From: an uncultured Gemella sp.
GTDB taxonomy: Bacteria > Bacillota > Bacilli > Staphylococcales > Gemellaceae
Length of the DNA stretch: 14,980 bases
Direction: 5' to 3'
Assembly (NCBI GenBank): GCA_927911745.1
Contig: CAKMQF010000110.1
Location: 1 to 14,980 of the forward strand
Made by a program: the position numbers and the translations under genes
The notes under the pieces: generated by a model
What the model was told of the DNA's origin: nothing
Database searches by the model: none
Seen by the model: only the letters and a program-made list of their open reading frames with translations
Shown: piece by piece, positions 7,858 to 14,980 of the stretch
How positions within the stretch are numbered: position 1 is the stretch's first letter
How the letters are laid out: the number at the start of each line of letters is the position of its first letter

Positions 7858-7874
7858 TGTAACTAACTTGTAAT
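7858..7874 (+). promoter_or_regulatory. Putative WalR/VicR binding box
   Basis: TGTAAC-TAACT-TGTAAT fully matches TGTWAH-N5-TGTWAH. The downstream half ends 22 bases before the -10, the same distance as the extra half site upstream of the LytB-like gene. Confidence 0.6.
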
Positions 7875-7893
7875 ATCAAAAGGGATATCTTAA

Positions 7894-7902
7894 TGATATA
7901 AT
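7894..7902 (+). promoter_or_regulatory. Promoter of the CHAP choline-binding gene, extended -10
   Basis: TGATATAAT is a perfect -10 (7897-7902) with an extended TG and a weak -35 (TATCAA at 17 bases). A second TATAAT occurs at about 7921-7926 but has no matching upstream element. Confidence 0.55.
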
Positions 7903-7952
7903 AGAAAATGCATGAATGTATTATAATATGAGCAAGGAGTAAGAAATCTATT

Positions 7953-9759
7953 ATGAGAAAAAATAAATGGAAATTAGGATTAGGAGTACTGACGGTATTA
8001 GCTACACCGATTGCAGTAAATACAGTAGCTGGTACTGAAGCACATGCAGCTCAAGGTTGGGTGCAAAGTGGTTCTTCATGGTACTTCTATAATAATCAAG
8101 GTAATGTAGTAAGAAACGCCTGGCAAGGAAATTACTGGCTAGGTGCAGACGGAAGAATGGCAACAAATGCGTGGGTAGACGGAGGACGCTACTACGTAGG
8201 AAGCAATGGTCTTTGGGTAAAAGGAGCTCAAAAACCTGCTGAAGTTAAGAAACAAGGTTGGGTACAAAATGGTTCAGCATGGAACTATTATTACCAAGGG
8301 AATATCGTTAGAAATGCTTGGGTAGGAAGCTACTGGCTAGGTTCTGATGGTAGAATGGCAACAAATACATGGGTAGACGGAGGGCGTCACTATGTAGGTG
8401 CTAATGGAGTTTGGGATAAAAATGCTAAAAAACAAGAAGCTCCAAAACCAGCTGAGAAGAAAAATGGTTGGGTAAAAGAAGGTAGCACTTGGTACTACTA
8501 TAACCAAGGAATCATGGTTAGAAATGCTTGGCAAGGAAACTACTGGTTAGGTTCTGATGGTAAGATGGCGACAAGATCATGGGTAGATAATGGTCGTTAT
8601 TACGTTGGTGCTGATGGAGTTTGGGATAAAAATGCTAAAAAAACAAGAGCTCCAAAACCAGAAGAGAAAAAACAAGGTTGGAAAAAAGAAGGTAACTCAT
8701 GGTACTACTACCACCAAGGACAAATGGTTAAAAACGCTTGGCTTGGAAATTATTGGCTAGGATCTGACGGGAAAATGGCAACAAACTCATGGGTAGACAA
8801 CGATCGTTATTACGTAGGTGCCAATGGAGTTTTGGAAAAAGATAAGAAAAAAGAAGATAAGAAACCAGAAGAGAAAAAAACGTGGTTGGAAAAAAGAAAA
8901 CAACGTTTGGTATTATTATAATGAAGATGGTTCATTAGCTCGTAATAAATGGGTAGGAAACTATTGGTTAGGTCCGGATGGTAAGATGGTTACTAACGCA
9001 TGGGTAGATAATGGCCGTCACTATGTAGGAGCTAATGGAGCTTGGGATAAAGAAAAGAAAAAAGAAGATCCAGTACCAACAGGTAAACATACTGGTTGGG
9101 TTAAGAGTGGAAGCACATGGTACTACTTTAATGCACAAGGTCAAATGGTTAAAAATGCTTGGGCAGGAAACTATTGGCTAGAAGCTGACGGTAAAATGGC
9201 TACAAATAAATGGGTAGATAACAACCGTTACTTTGTTGGAAGCAATGGAGCTTGGGTTCAAAATCCAGCTAACAATACTAACCTAAATAGAGTTCTTGAT
9301 ATTGCTCGTAAATATATGGGTGTTGAAACAGGAACAAGAGAACACAAGAAAATCGTTGATGCTTATAACTCTGTAGATCCAAAACCAGTAGGATACACTG
9401 CGACGTATGATGATGACTGGTGCGATATTTTTGTTACAACAGTATTCCAACAAGCAGGACTAAGTGACCTTATTGGTAGAGAATGTGGTGTTCAACGTCA
9501 TATCGGTATCATGGAGAAAAAAGGTATCTGGAAAGGAAGAACTCAACCTAAAGTGGGAGACATCGTTACATTTGACTGGGACGGTGGAGGTTGGGCAGAC
9601 CACATCGGTATCGTTGAATCAGTAAATAACGGTGTAATCACTACTATCGAAGGTAACTCTGCATTATATGCAGGAAGCACTGCGAAGACAAAAGTAAACA
9701 GAAAAACTTATAACTGGAATTCTAGCTACATTAAAGGTTATGCAAGACCGGCGTATTAA
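7953..9759 (+). CDS. Choline-binding CHAP-domain peptidoglycan hydrolase, frameshift at 8874-8880
   Basis: A secreted amidase/endopeptidase expected to cut peptidoglycan stem or cross-bridge peptides. The corrected protein is about 601 residues. It has a signal peptide almost identical to its paralogues (cleavage near AHA-AQGW), six choline-binding modules, then a CHAP domain from about residue 450. Visible catalytic candidates are Cys490 (DDDWCDIFV), His550 (WADHIGIVE) and Glu566 (TIEGN). PKVGDIVTFDWDG is also typical of CHAP domains. Seven As at 8874-8880, where six are needed, break the frame between module 4 and module 5. Removing one joins 7953-8921 to the part ending at 9759. AAGGAG precedes ATG 7953 by 13 bases. 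There are also compensating base changes at 8637-8650 (KKTRAPKP where paralogues have KKQEAPKP). Confidence 0.87.
8055..9270 (+). repeat. Six choline-binding modules (CHAP protein)
   Basis: Modules begin at 8055, 8256, 8466, 8676, 8884 and 9094. They keep the three-sub-repeat plan. The linkers here are richer in lysine and glutamate (KDKKKEDKKPEEKK) than in the other proteins. Confidence 0.85.
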
Positions 9760-9849
9760 GATATAGTAAATTTACTCTGAATATCTAGATAAAAATTGGT
9801 AAAGAGATAATATTTAAAATATCTTAGATAGATTTTCAAATATATATTT

Positions 9850-9920
9850 ATGAGAGGTAACTCGAAAAAATTAATTTCTACAAAATTATGACTTTTGAGT
9901 TTCTCTCATTTGTTTTTATT
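9850..9920 (+). terminator. Rho-independent terminator between the CHAP gene and the C39-like gene
   Basis: ATGAGAG, AACTC and AAAA (9850-9868) pair with TTTT, GAGTT and CTCTCAT (9893-9909), with two bulged bases and a loop of about 24. TTTGTTTTTATTTATT follows. The rest of the gap 9760-9978 holds only the next promoter and ribosome binding site. Confidence 0.7.
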
Positions 9921-9938
9921 TATTAAAAATAGTATAAT
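9910..9938 (+). promoter_or_regulatory. Promoter of the C39-like gene
   Basis: TTGTTT (9910-9915), a 17-base spacer and TATAAT (9933-9938). A strong GGAGGTGA ribosome site (9963-9970) lies eight bases before ATG 9979. Confidence 0.6.
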
Positions 9939-9978
9939 TTAAAGTAAAATTATTAGAAAAAATGGAGGTGACAGGTTT

Positions 9979-10665
9979 ATGAAAAAAGGTATTAGTGTTC
10001 TTCTAGTAGGTAGCTTATTACTAACTGGAACAGGACATGTTAAGGCTGATTGGATAAAAGATCAGCAAGGTAAATGGGAATATTTCTCTAATGAAGATAG
10101 TATAAATCATCTTTACGATGAAAAATCTAAAGATTTCGTAAAACCTGTAAAGCTTCCACAATATTATCAAGCGGATGCGAGATGGAGTTCTAAGAGATAT
10201 GGTATCTCTAATATGAAGACTACAGGTTGCGTGCCTACATCGCTATCGATGATTATTTCTGGTCTAAAGGAGAATGTTACACCTGTTCAGGTCGCGGATT
10301 ATATTTATGATACATCTATGGAGATGAATACGCTGTTCACTGGGACTTCTAGTCTTGGAGCTGTTGCGGCTATTGAACATTGGGGTTGTAACTATCGTGT
10401 TGTTAATTCTAAAGATGATTTAAAAGCTGCATTGCAAAATGGAAATATTGTTTATGGTGCTGTAGGTCATGGAATTTTTGTAAAAGGTTATAGCACGCAT
10501 GCAATAGTACTAAGTGGTTATCAAAATGGTAAAACTCTTGCGATAGATCCAGATAATCCAGAAAGAACGAATAAATGGTACAACGTTGATGAGATTTGGA
10601 ATCAACGTAGTATGGAACTAGAGGACAATTCTGCGGGTGGTCCATTTATGGTAGTATATAAATAA
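9979..10665 (+). CDS. Small secreted C39-like cysteine peptidase
   Basis: A 228-residue exported protein. A signal peptide (KKGISVLLVGSLLLTGTG) probably ends near VKA-D at residue 23-24. The mature start WIKDQQGKWEYFSNED resembles one degenerate wall-binding sub-repeat. From residue 60 the sequence fits the peptidase C39-like family: LPQYYQADARW, then TTGCVPTSLSMI (Cys84), STHAIVLSGY (His174) and LAIDPDNP (Asp190 or Asp192). Substrate is unknown; a peptide or bacterial wall peptide is possible. It lacks the repeat modules of its neighbours, so it is either released or binds the wall weakly. It has its own promoter and a terminator on each side, so it is a single-gene unit convergent with galE. 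Confidence 0.75.
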   Translation: MKKGISVLLVGSLLLTGTGHVKADWIKDQQGKWEYFSNEDSINHLYDEKSKDFVKPVKLPQYYQADARWSSKRYGISNMKTTGCVPTSLSMIISGLKENVTPVQVADYIYDTSMEMNTLFTGTSSLGAVAAIEHWGCNYRVVNSKDDLKAALQNGNIVYGAVGHGIFVKGYSTHAIVLSGYQNGKTLAIDPDNPERTNKWYNVDEIWNQRSMELEDNSAGGPFMVVYK

Positions 10666-10706
10666 AAGCGAGATTGTGAAGAAATTCACAGCCTTGCTTT
10701 TTATTT
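10665..10706 (+). terminator. Rho-independent terminator after the C39-like gene
   Basis: AAAGCGAG..TGTGAA (10665-10680) pairs with TTCACA..CTTGCTTT (10685-10700) around GAAA, followed by TTATTTTTATT. Confidence 0.75.
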
Positions 10707-10733
10707 TTATTGGTTTATACTTATAAAATAAAT

Positions 10734-10765
10734 TCGGAGTTGGAAAATCCAACTCCGAGTATTTT
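10734..10765 (-). terminator. galE terminator, probably bidirectional
   Basis: A perfect ten-base stem, TCGGAGTTGG/CCAACTCCGA, with a five-base loop. The plus side ends in ATTTTTAT and the minus side in ATTTATTTT, so it can stop transcripts from both convergent genes. Confidence 0.8.
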
Positions 10766-10786
10766 TATAATATTTATTAATAGGCT

Positions 10787-11809
10787 TTAGTCAGCAAATC
10801 CATTTGGATGTTTACTTTGCCATCTCCATGAGTCTTCGCACATACGTTTTACATCGTACTGTGCTTCCCAACCAAGTTCTTCTTTAGCTTTTGAAGCGTC
10901 TGCGTAACATGCAGCGATATCTCCTGCGCGACGTGGTGCGATAACGTAAGGTAGGTCACGACCAACAGCAGCAGAAGCACTCTTAATAATATCTAATACA
11001 GAGTATCCTACTCCTGTTCCTAGATTGTATTTAGTTAGTCCACTACCTTTTTCTAATTTTTTAAGGGCAGCTACGTGACCACGAGCTAAGTCTACCACGT
11101 GGATGTAGTCACGAACTCCAGTACCATCATGTGTATCGAAGTCATCACCGAAGACATTAACTTTCTCTAATTTACCAACAGCTACTTGCATTACGTATGG
11201 AAGTAGGTTATTTGGAATTCCTGTTGGATCTTCTCCGATATCTCCACATTCGTGTGCTCCGATTGGGTTGAAGTAACGTAGTAACACAACATTCCATTCA
11301 TTATCAGCTGTGTATACATCTCCTAAAATTTCTTCTAAGATTAGTTTAGTACGTCCATATGGGTTAGTTACAGATAATGGGAAATCTTCTTTAATTGGTA
11401 ATGCGTGAGGATCTCCGTATACTGTAGCTGAAGAACTGAAGATAATGTTCTTACAGTTGTGTTTTTCCATAACACGGCATAGTGTTGTAGTTCCTGCTAC
11501 GTTGTTATCGTAGTATTTTAAAGGTAATTGGCAAGATTCACCTACAGCCTTTAATCCAGCGAAGTGAATAACTCCAAAGATGTTTCCTTCTTTTTCAAAG
11601 ATTTCGTCTAATTTTGCTTCATCACGAATATCAGCCTCGTAGAATGTTACTTTTTTTCCTGTAACTCTTTCTACTACTTCTAAACTTTTTTTGTTTGCAT
11701 TATATAAGTTGTCCACGACAACTACTTCATTTCCATTGTTTAATAATTCTATACAAGTGTGAGACCCGATAAATCCAGCTCCACCAGTTACTAGTATTTT
11801 TTCAGTCAT
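10787..11809 (-). CDS. galE: UDP-glucose 4-epimerase GalE
   Basis: GalE interconverts UDP-glucose and UDP-galactose (in some members also the N-acetyl forms) using bound NAD. The 340-residue protein is an extended short-chain dehydrogenase/reductase. It has the NAD-binding GGAGFIGSH (9-17), VDNL (32-35), the FSSSATVYGDP segment (125-134) with the catalytic Ser/Thr, and the YxxxK pair Y151/K155 in NPYGRTK. NPIGAH and GVRDYIHVVDLARGH are further family hallmarks. It is full length and intact, in contrast to the repeat-bearing genes around it. It is transcribed against the rest of the window. In this setting it could supply galactose-type sugars for teichoic acid or capsule; that link is an inference. 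Confidence 0.95.
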   Translation of the reverse strand: MTEKILVTGGAGFIGSHTCIELLNNGNEVVVVDNLYNANKKSLEVVERVTGKKVTFYEADIRDEAKLDEIFEKEGNIFGVIHFAGLKAVGESCQLPLKYYDNNVAGTTTLCRVMEKHNCKNIIFSSSATVYGDPHALPIKEDFPLSVTNPYGRTKLILEEILGDVYTADNEWNVVLLRYFNPIGAHECGDIGEDPTGIPNNLLPYVMQVAVGKLEKVNVFGDDFDTHDGTGVRDYIHVVDLARGHVAALKKLEKGSGLTKYNLGTGVGYSVLDIIKSASAAVGRDLPYVIAPRRAGDIAACYADASKAKEELGWEAQYDVKRMCEDSWRWQSKHPNGFAD

Positions 11810-11820
11810 AGTGTAATTTT

Positions 11821-11843
11821 CTCGTAAAAAACGAGTCCTTCCT
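11821..11843 (-). promoter_or_regulatory. galE leader: strong Shine-Dalgarno separated from the start codon by a small hairpin
   Basis: On the minus strand AGGAAGGA (11843-11836) is followed directly by CTCGT-TTTTT-ACGAG (11835-11821), then eleven bases to ATG. The purine-rich site is 26 bases from the start codon unless the hairpin folds, which leaves eleven. A weaker GAG inside the hairpin is the alternative site. Confidence 0.45.
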
Positions 11844-11859
11844 ATAATTTTATATATTC

Positions 11860-11888
11860 ATTTTATCGGAAGTATATGTAAGTGTCAA
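11860..11888 (-). promoter_or_regulatory. galE promoter
   Basis: On the minus strand: TTGACA (11888-11883), a 17-base spacer, TAAAAT (11865-11860). It is close to the housekeeping sigma-A consensus and back to back with the amidase gene promoter. Confidence 0.75.
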
Positions 11889-11934
11889 TAAATATGTGAC
11901 TAATATTAAGATTATGTTACAACCATGGTATTTT

Positions 11935-11963
11935 TTGAAAAATTGTTGATTTTATAATAAAAT
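11935..11963 (+). promoter_or_regulatory. Promoter of the choline-binding amidase gene
   Basis: TTGAAA (11935-11940), 17 bases, TAAAAT (11958-11963). TATAAT at 11953-11958 is an overlapping alternative -10 without a good -35. Only a single reversed WalR half site (GTTACA, 11915-11920) is seen upstream. Confidence 0.6.
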
Positions 11964-12021
11964 AGTAAGATATGTATTTATGTAAACAGAATTATTTTAG
12001 AAGAAATTAAGAGGAACTATT

Positions 12022-13768
12022 ATGAAAGTAAATAAATTAAAATTAGGATTGGGAGTACTAACAGTATTAGCCACACCAATTGCTGTGAACACAGTAGCTA
12101 GTAGTGATGCATTAGCAGCTCAAGGTTGGGTTAAGACTGGAAATGCTTGGTACTTCTATAAACAAAATGGAACATTAACAAGAAACGCTTGGGCAGGGAA
12201 CTATTGGCTAGGTGCCGATGGGAAAATGGTAACAAATGCATGGGTAGATAACGGACGTTATTACGTGGATGCAAATGGTGCATGGGTAAAAGGAGCTCAA
12301 AAACCTGCAGCGCCAAAACCAGCTGTAGCACAAAAACAAGGTTGGGTACAAAGTGGAGGAGCTTGGTACTACTATTACCAAGGAAATGTAGTTAGAAACG
12401 CATGGGTAGGAAGCTACTGGCTTGGAGCTGATGGTAAGATGTCAACAAGCTCATGGGTAGATGGCGGACGTTACTACGTAGGAGCTAACGGAGTTTGGGA
12501 TAAAAATGTTAAGAAACCAGAAGCAGTAAAACCTGTAGCACCAAAACCTGCTGAAGTGAAAAAACAAGGTTGGGTGAAAGAAGGAAGTACTTGGTATTAT
12601 TATGAAAATGGAGCACTAGCTCGTAATAAATGGATCAGCAGCACGTACTGGGTAGGAGCCGATGGAAAAATGTCAACAAGCTCATGGGTAGATAATGGGC
12701 GTTATTATGTAGGAGCTAATGGAGCATGGGTAAAAGATGCTAAGAAACCAGAAGCACCAAAACCAGTTGAGAAAAAACAAGGTTGGGTAAAAGAAGGTAA
12801 CGCATGGTACTACTATCACCAAGGTAAAATTGTTAAAAATGCCTGGGTAGGAAGTTACTGGTTAGGTTCTGACGGGAAAATGGCAACAAGCTCATGGGTA
12901 GACAATGGACGTTACTATGTAGGTGCAAATGGAGTTTGGGACAAAAAACGCTAAAAAATCAGAAGCACCAAAACCAGTTGAGAAGAAACAAGGTTGGAAA
13001 AAAGAAAACAATGTTTGGTACTATTACAATGAAGATGGAACACTTGCTCGTAATAAATGGGCAGGAAACTACTGGTTAGGATCAGATGGTAAGATGGCAA
13101 CTAATGCATGGGTAGACAATGGACGTTATTATGTTGATGCTAATGGTGCGTGGGTGAAAGATGCATCTAAAGATAAAAATACAAAACGTTCTATTTTCCT
13201 AGATCCAGGACATGGTGGAAGTGACTCAGGGGCAGTAAGCGGTGGAGTAAGAGAAAAAGACTTAACTCTAAGTGTGTATAATAAAGTAAGTAGTAAACTT
13301 GCATCTTTAGGATATACAGTGTTAACAAGTAGAAATGTTGATAAAGATGTAGACTTAGTAGATCGTGCAGATCAAGCTAATAAAGCTAATGCGGATATGT
13401 TATTAAGTATTCACTTTAATGCTGGTGGACGCGGTATTGCACGTGGTATCGAAACATACTACTATCAAGCAACTGCTGATAGAGTACCTAAGATAAATAA
13501 AGAAAATCATAATAATCCTGAGAGATTAGAAAGAAGTAGAAAATTAGCTAATAAAGTACAACAAAATCTATTATATCAAACTGGTGCAAATGATAGAGGA
13601 GTTAAACGTGCTTCATTCACAGTACTTCGTGAAACTTCCATTCCTTCAATTCTAGTTGAATTAGGATTTATCGATAATCCAGAAGAGCGTAATAAAATCA
13701 AAACAAATGAATATCAAGAACGTTTAGCAAATGGTATTGTTGACGGAATTGTAGAATATTATAAATAG
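12022..13768 (+). CDS. Choline-binding N-acetylmuramoyl-L-alanine amidase (Amidase_3), frameshift at 12943-12948
   Basis: A secreted zinc amidase that would cut the bond between muramic acid and L-alanine. The corrected protein is about 581 residues: the shared signal peptide (KLGLGVLTVLATPIAVN), five choline-binding modules, then an Amidase_3 domain from about residue 388. Zinc ligands are His397 (DPGHGG), Glu411 (GVREKD) and His464 (SIHFNA). The catalytic Glu546 is in LVELGFIDN. This is the LytC/AmiC-type fold, not the pneumococcal LytA amidase domain. Six As at 12943-12948, where five fit the parallel modules (VWDKNAKK), break the frame between modules 4 and 5. Removing one joins the halves. 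AAGAGGA precedes ATG 12022 by six bases. A strong terminator follows. Confidence 0.88.
12124..13163 (+). repeat. Five choline-binding modules (amidase protein)
   Basis: Modules begin at 12124, 12340, 12568, 12781 and 12992. Linkers are proline/alanine-rich (KPVAPKPAEVKKQ). Module 1 is nearly identical in DNA to module 1 of the next gene. Confidence 0.85.
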
Positions 13769-13774
13769 GTAATT

Positions 13775-13818
13775 AAGTAAAGAAGTTGTCGATGAATTGG
13801 CAACTTCTTTACTTTTAA
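13775..13818 (+). terminator. Rho-independent terminator after the amidase gene
   Basis: A perfect stem of about 14 bases, AAGTAAAGAAGTTG (13775-13788) with CAACTTCTTTACTT (13801-13814), a twelve-base loop and a T/A tail. Confidence 0.85.
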
Positions 13819-13846
13819 AATAATAAGAAAAATAACCTATAATTTC

Positions 13847-13875
13847 TTGAAATAAAGCATTAATTATTGTAAAAT
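13847..13875 (+). promoter_or_regulatory. Promoter of the fourth choline-binding gene
   Basis: TTGAAA (13847-13852), 17 bases, TAAAAT (13870-13875), the same boxes and spacing as the amidase promoter. GAGGTGA (13912-13918) lies seven bases before ATG 13926. Confidence 0.65.
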
Positions 13876-13925
13876 AAGTAATGCAATTTAAATAAAACGT
13901 GGGATTTTTTTGAGGTGAAAATATT

Positions 13926-14980
13926 ATGACAAAAAAATAGATTAAAAATAGGATTAGGAGTATTAACAGTATTAGCTACACCAATCGCATGTGAACACAG
14001 TAGCTAGTAGTGATGCTCTAGCAGCCCAAGGTTGGGTTAAGACTGGAAATTCTTGGTACTTCTATAAGCAAAATGGAACATTAACAAGAAACGCTTGGGC
14101 AGGAAACTATTGGCTAGGTGCAGATGGGAAAATGGTAACAAATGCCTGGGTAGATAACGGACGTTACTACGTAGATGCAAATGGAGCATGGGTAAAAGGT
14201 GCTCAAAAACCAGCAGTAGCTAAACCTGTAACACCGAAACCAGCAGTAGCGCAAAAACAAGGTTGGGTTCAAAGTGGTGGAGCATGGTACTTCTATCACC
14301 AAGGGCAAATCGTTAGAAATGCCTGGGTAGGAAGCTACTGGCTTGGAACTGATGGTAAGATGGCGACAAGCGCATGGGTAGATAATGGACGTTACTATGT
14401 AGGTGCAAATGGAGTTTGGGATAAAAATGCTAAAAAACAAGAAGCACCAAAACCAGCTGAAGTGAAGAAACAAGGTTGGGTGAAAGAAGGTAATACTTGG
14501 TATTACTTCGAAAATGGAACTGTAGCTCGTAATAAATGGATTAGTAGCACATACTGGGTTGGAGCTGACGGAAAAATGGCGACAAGCGCATGGGTAGATA
14601 ATGGACGTTATTATGTAGGTGTCAATGGCGCATGGGTAAAAGACGCTAAGAAACCAGAAGCTGAAAAACCAGTTGAGAAAAAACAAGGTTGGGTAAAAGA
14701 AGGAAATACTTGGTATTACTTTGAAAATGGAACTGTAGCTCGCAATAAATGGATTGGTAGTACGTACTGGGTTGGAGCTGATGGAAAAATGGCGACAAGC
14801 GCTTGGGTAGACAACGGACGTTACTACGTAGATGTGAACGGAGCATGGGTAAAAGATGCTAAGAAACCAGAAGCACCAAAACCAGTTGAGAAAAAACAAG
14901 GTTGGAAAAAAGAAGATAACGCATGGTATTACTATGACAACGGTGAAGTAACACGTAATAAATGGATCGGTAGCACATAC
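13926..14980 (+). CDS. Fourth choline-binding protein, 3' end outside the window, two N-terminal frameshifts
   Basis: The gene encodes the family signal peptide and at least four and a half choline-binding modules, then runs off the window, so its catalytic domain is unseen. As read, ATG 13926 stops after four codons. Two single-base insertions account for this. The A7 at 13931-13937 should be A6. GCATGTG near 13988-13992 has an extra A compared with GCTGTG in the paralogues. With both removed the N-terminus reads MTKNRLKIGLGVLTVLATP and joins VNTVASSDALAAQGW, matching the other three proteins, and the frame is then open to base 14980. The neighbours suggest another wall hydrolase, but a non-enzymatic choline-binding surface protein is equally possible. 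Confidence 0.8.
14030..14980 (+). repeat. Choline-binding modules of the fourth protein (array continues past the window)
   Basis: Modules begin at 14030, 14261, 14474, 14687 and 14900. The last four starts are exactly 213 bases (71 codons) apart. Modules 3 and 4 are nearly identical to each other, a sign of recent duplication. Confidence 0.85.

Noticed and set aside
11876..11920. WalR box upstream of the amidase gene
   Set aside because: Only isolated half sites (TGTAAG, and GTTACA reversed) occur, without a partner at five-base spacing.
14114..14899. Long minus-strand open frame of 261 codons
   Set aside because: It lies entirely antisense to the choline-binding modules and repeats with their period. 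The low-complexity product (FYPC, SWFWCF patterns) is a shadow of the repeat codons.
4883..14980. Regular 210-213 base repeats as a possible CRISPR array
   Set aside because: The repeats are coding, vary at third codon positions, and contain no short identical repeat with unique spacers. They are protein modules.
1..14980. tRNA, rRNA or known riboswitch genes
   Set aside because: No cloverleaf-like or ribosomal sequence was recognised. The intergenic structures seen are explained as terminators or as the IS hairpin.

Overview
The window is AT-rich, low-GC Gram-positive (Firmicute) DNA from an organism that decorates its teichoic acid with phosphocholine. The evidence is a licA-licB-licC choline uptake and activation operon closely resembling that of Streptococcus pneumoniae, followed by a cluster of secreted proteins carrying choline-binding repeats. 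The AT-rich codon use and the unusual layout make Gemella or a related non-pneumococcal genus my best guess. That genus call is an inference.

Layout: (i) 1-407, a small unrecognised gene with two tandem segments resembling the C-terminal domain of ribosomal protein bL12. (ii) 449-2064, an IS3-family (IS150-like) insertion sequence with inverted ends, orfA, a -1 frameshift site and a broken orfB. It also carries an unexplained 123-nt nested hairpin between orfB and its right end. (iii) 2182-4625, licA (choline kinase), licB (choline permease) and licC (phosphocholine cytidylyltransferase). (iv) 4781-14980, four choline-binding protein genes: a LytB-like glucosaminidase, a CHAP hydrolase, an Amidase_3 amidase, and a fourth cut by the window end. 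Interspersed are a family 2 glycosyltransferase, a small secreted C39-like cysteine peptidase and a divergent galE.

How they fit: LicB imports choline, LicA phosphorylates it and LicC activates it to CDP-choline for transfer to teichoic acid. The secreted hydrolases then dock on that phosphocholine through modules of three choline-binding repeats and cut peptidoglycan at different bonds. galE and the glycosyltransferase could feed surface-polymer synthesis, but their role is unproven. The first two hydrolase genes have perfect matches to the WalR/VicR consensus (TGTWAH-N5-TGTWAH) upstream of extended -10 promoters. The third and fourth instead have TTGAAA-N17-TAAAAT promoters without a full box.

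Caution: licC, orfB and all four choline-binding genes are interrupted by single-base indels, nearly all in homopolymer runs. Several are compensating pairs. Sequencing or assembly error is the simplest explanation. I therefore describe these genes across their full extent and give the position of each break.
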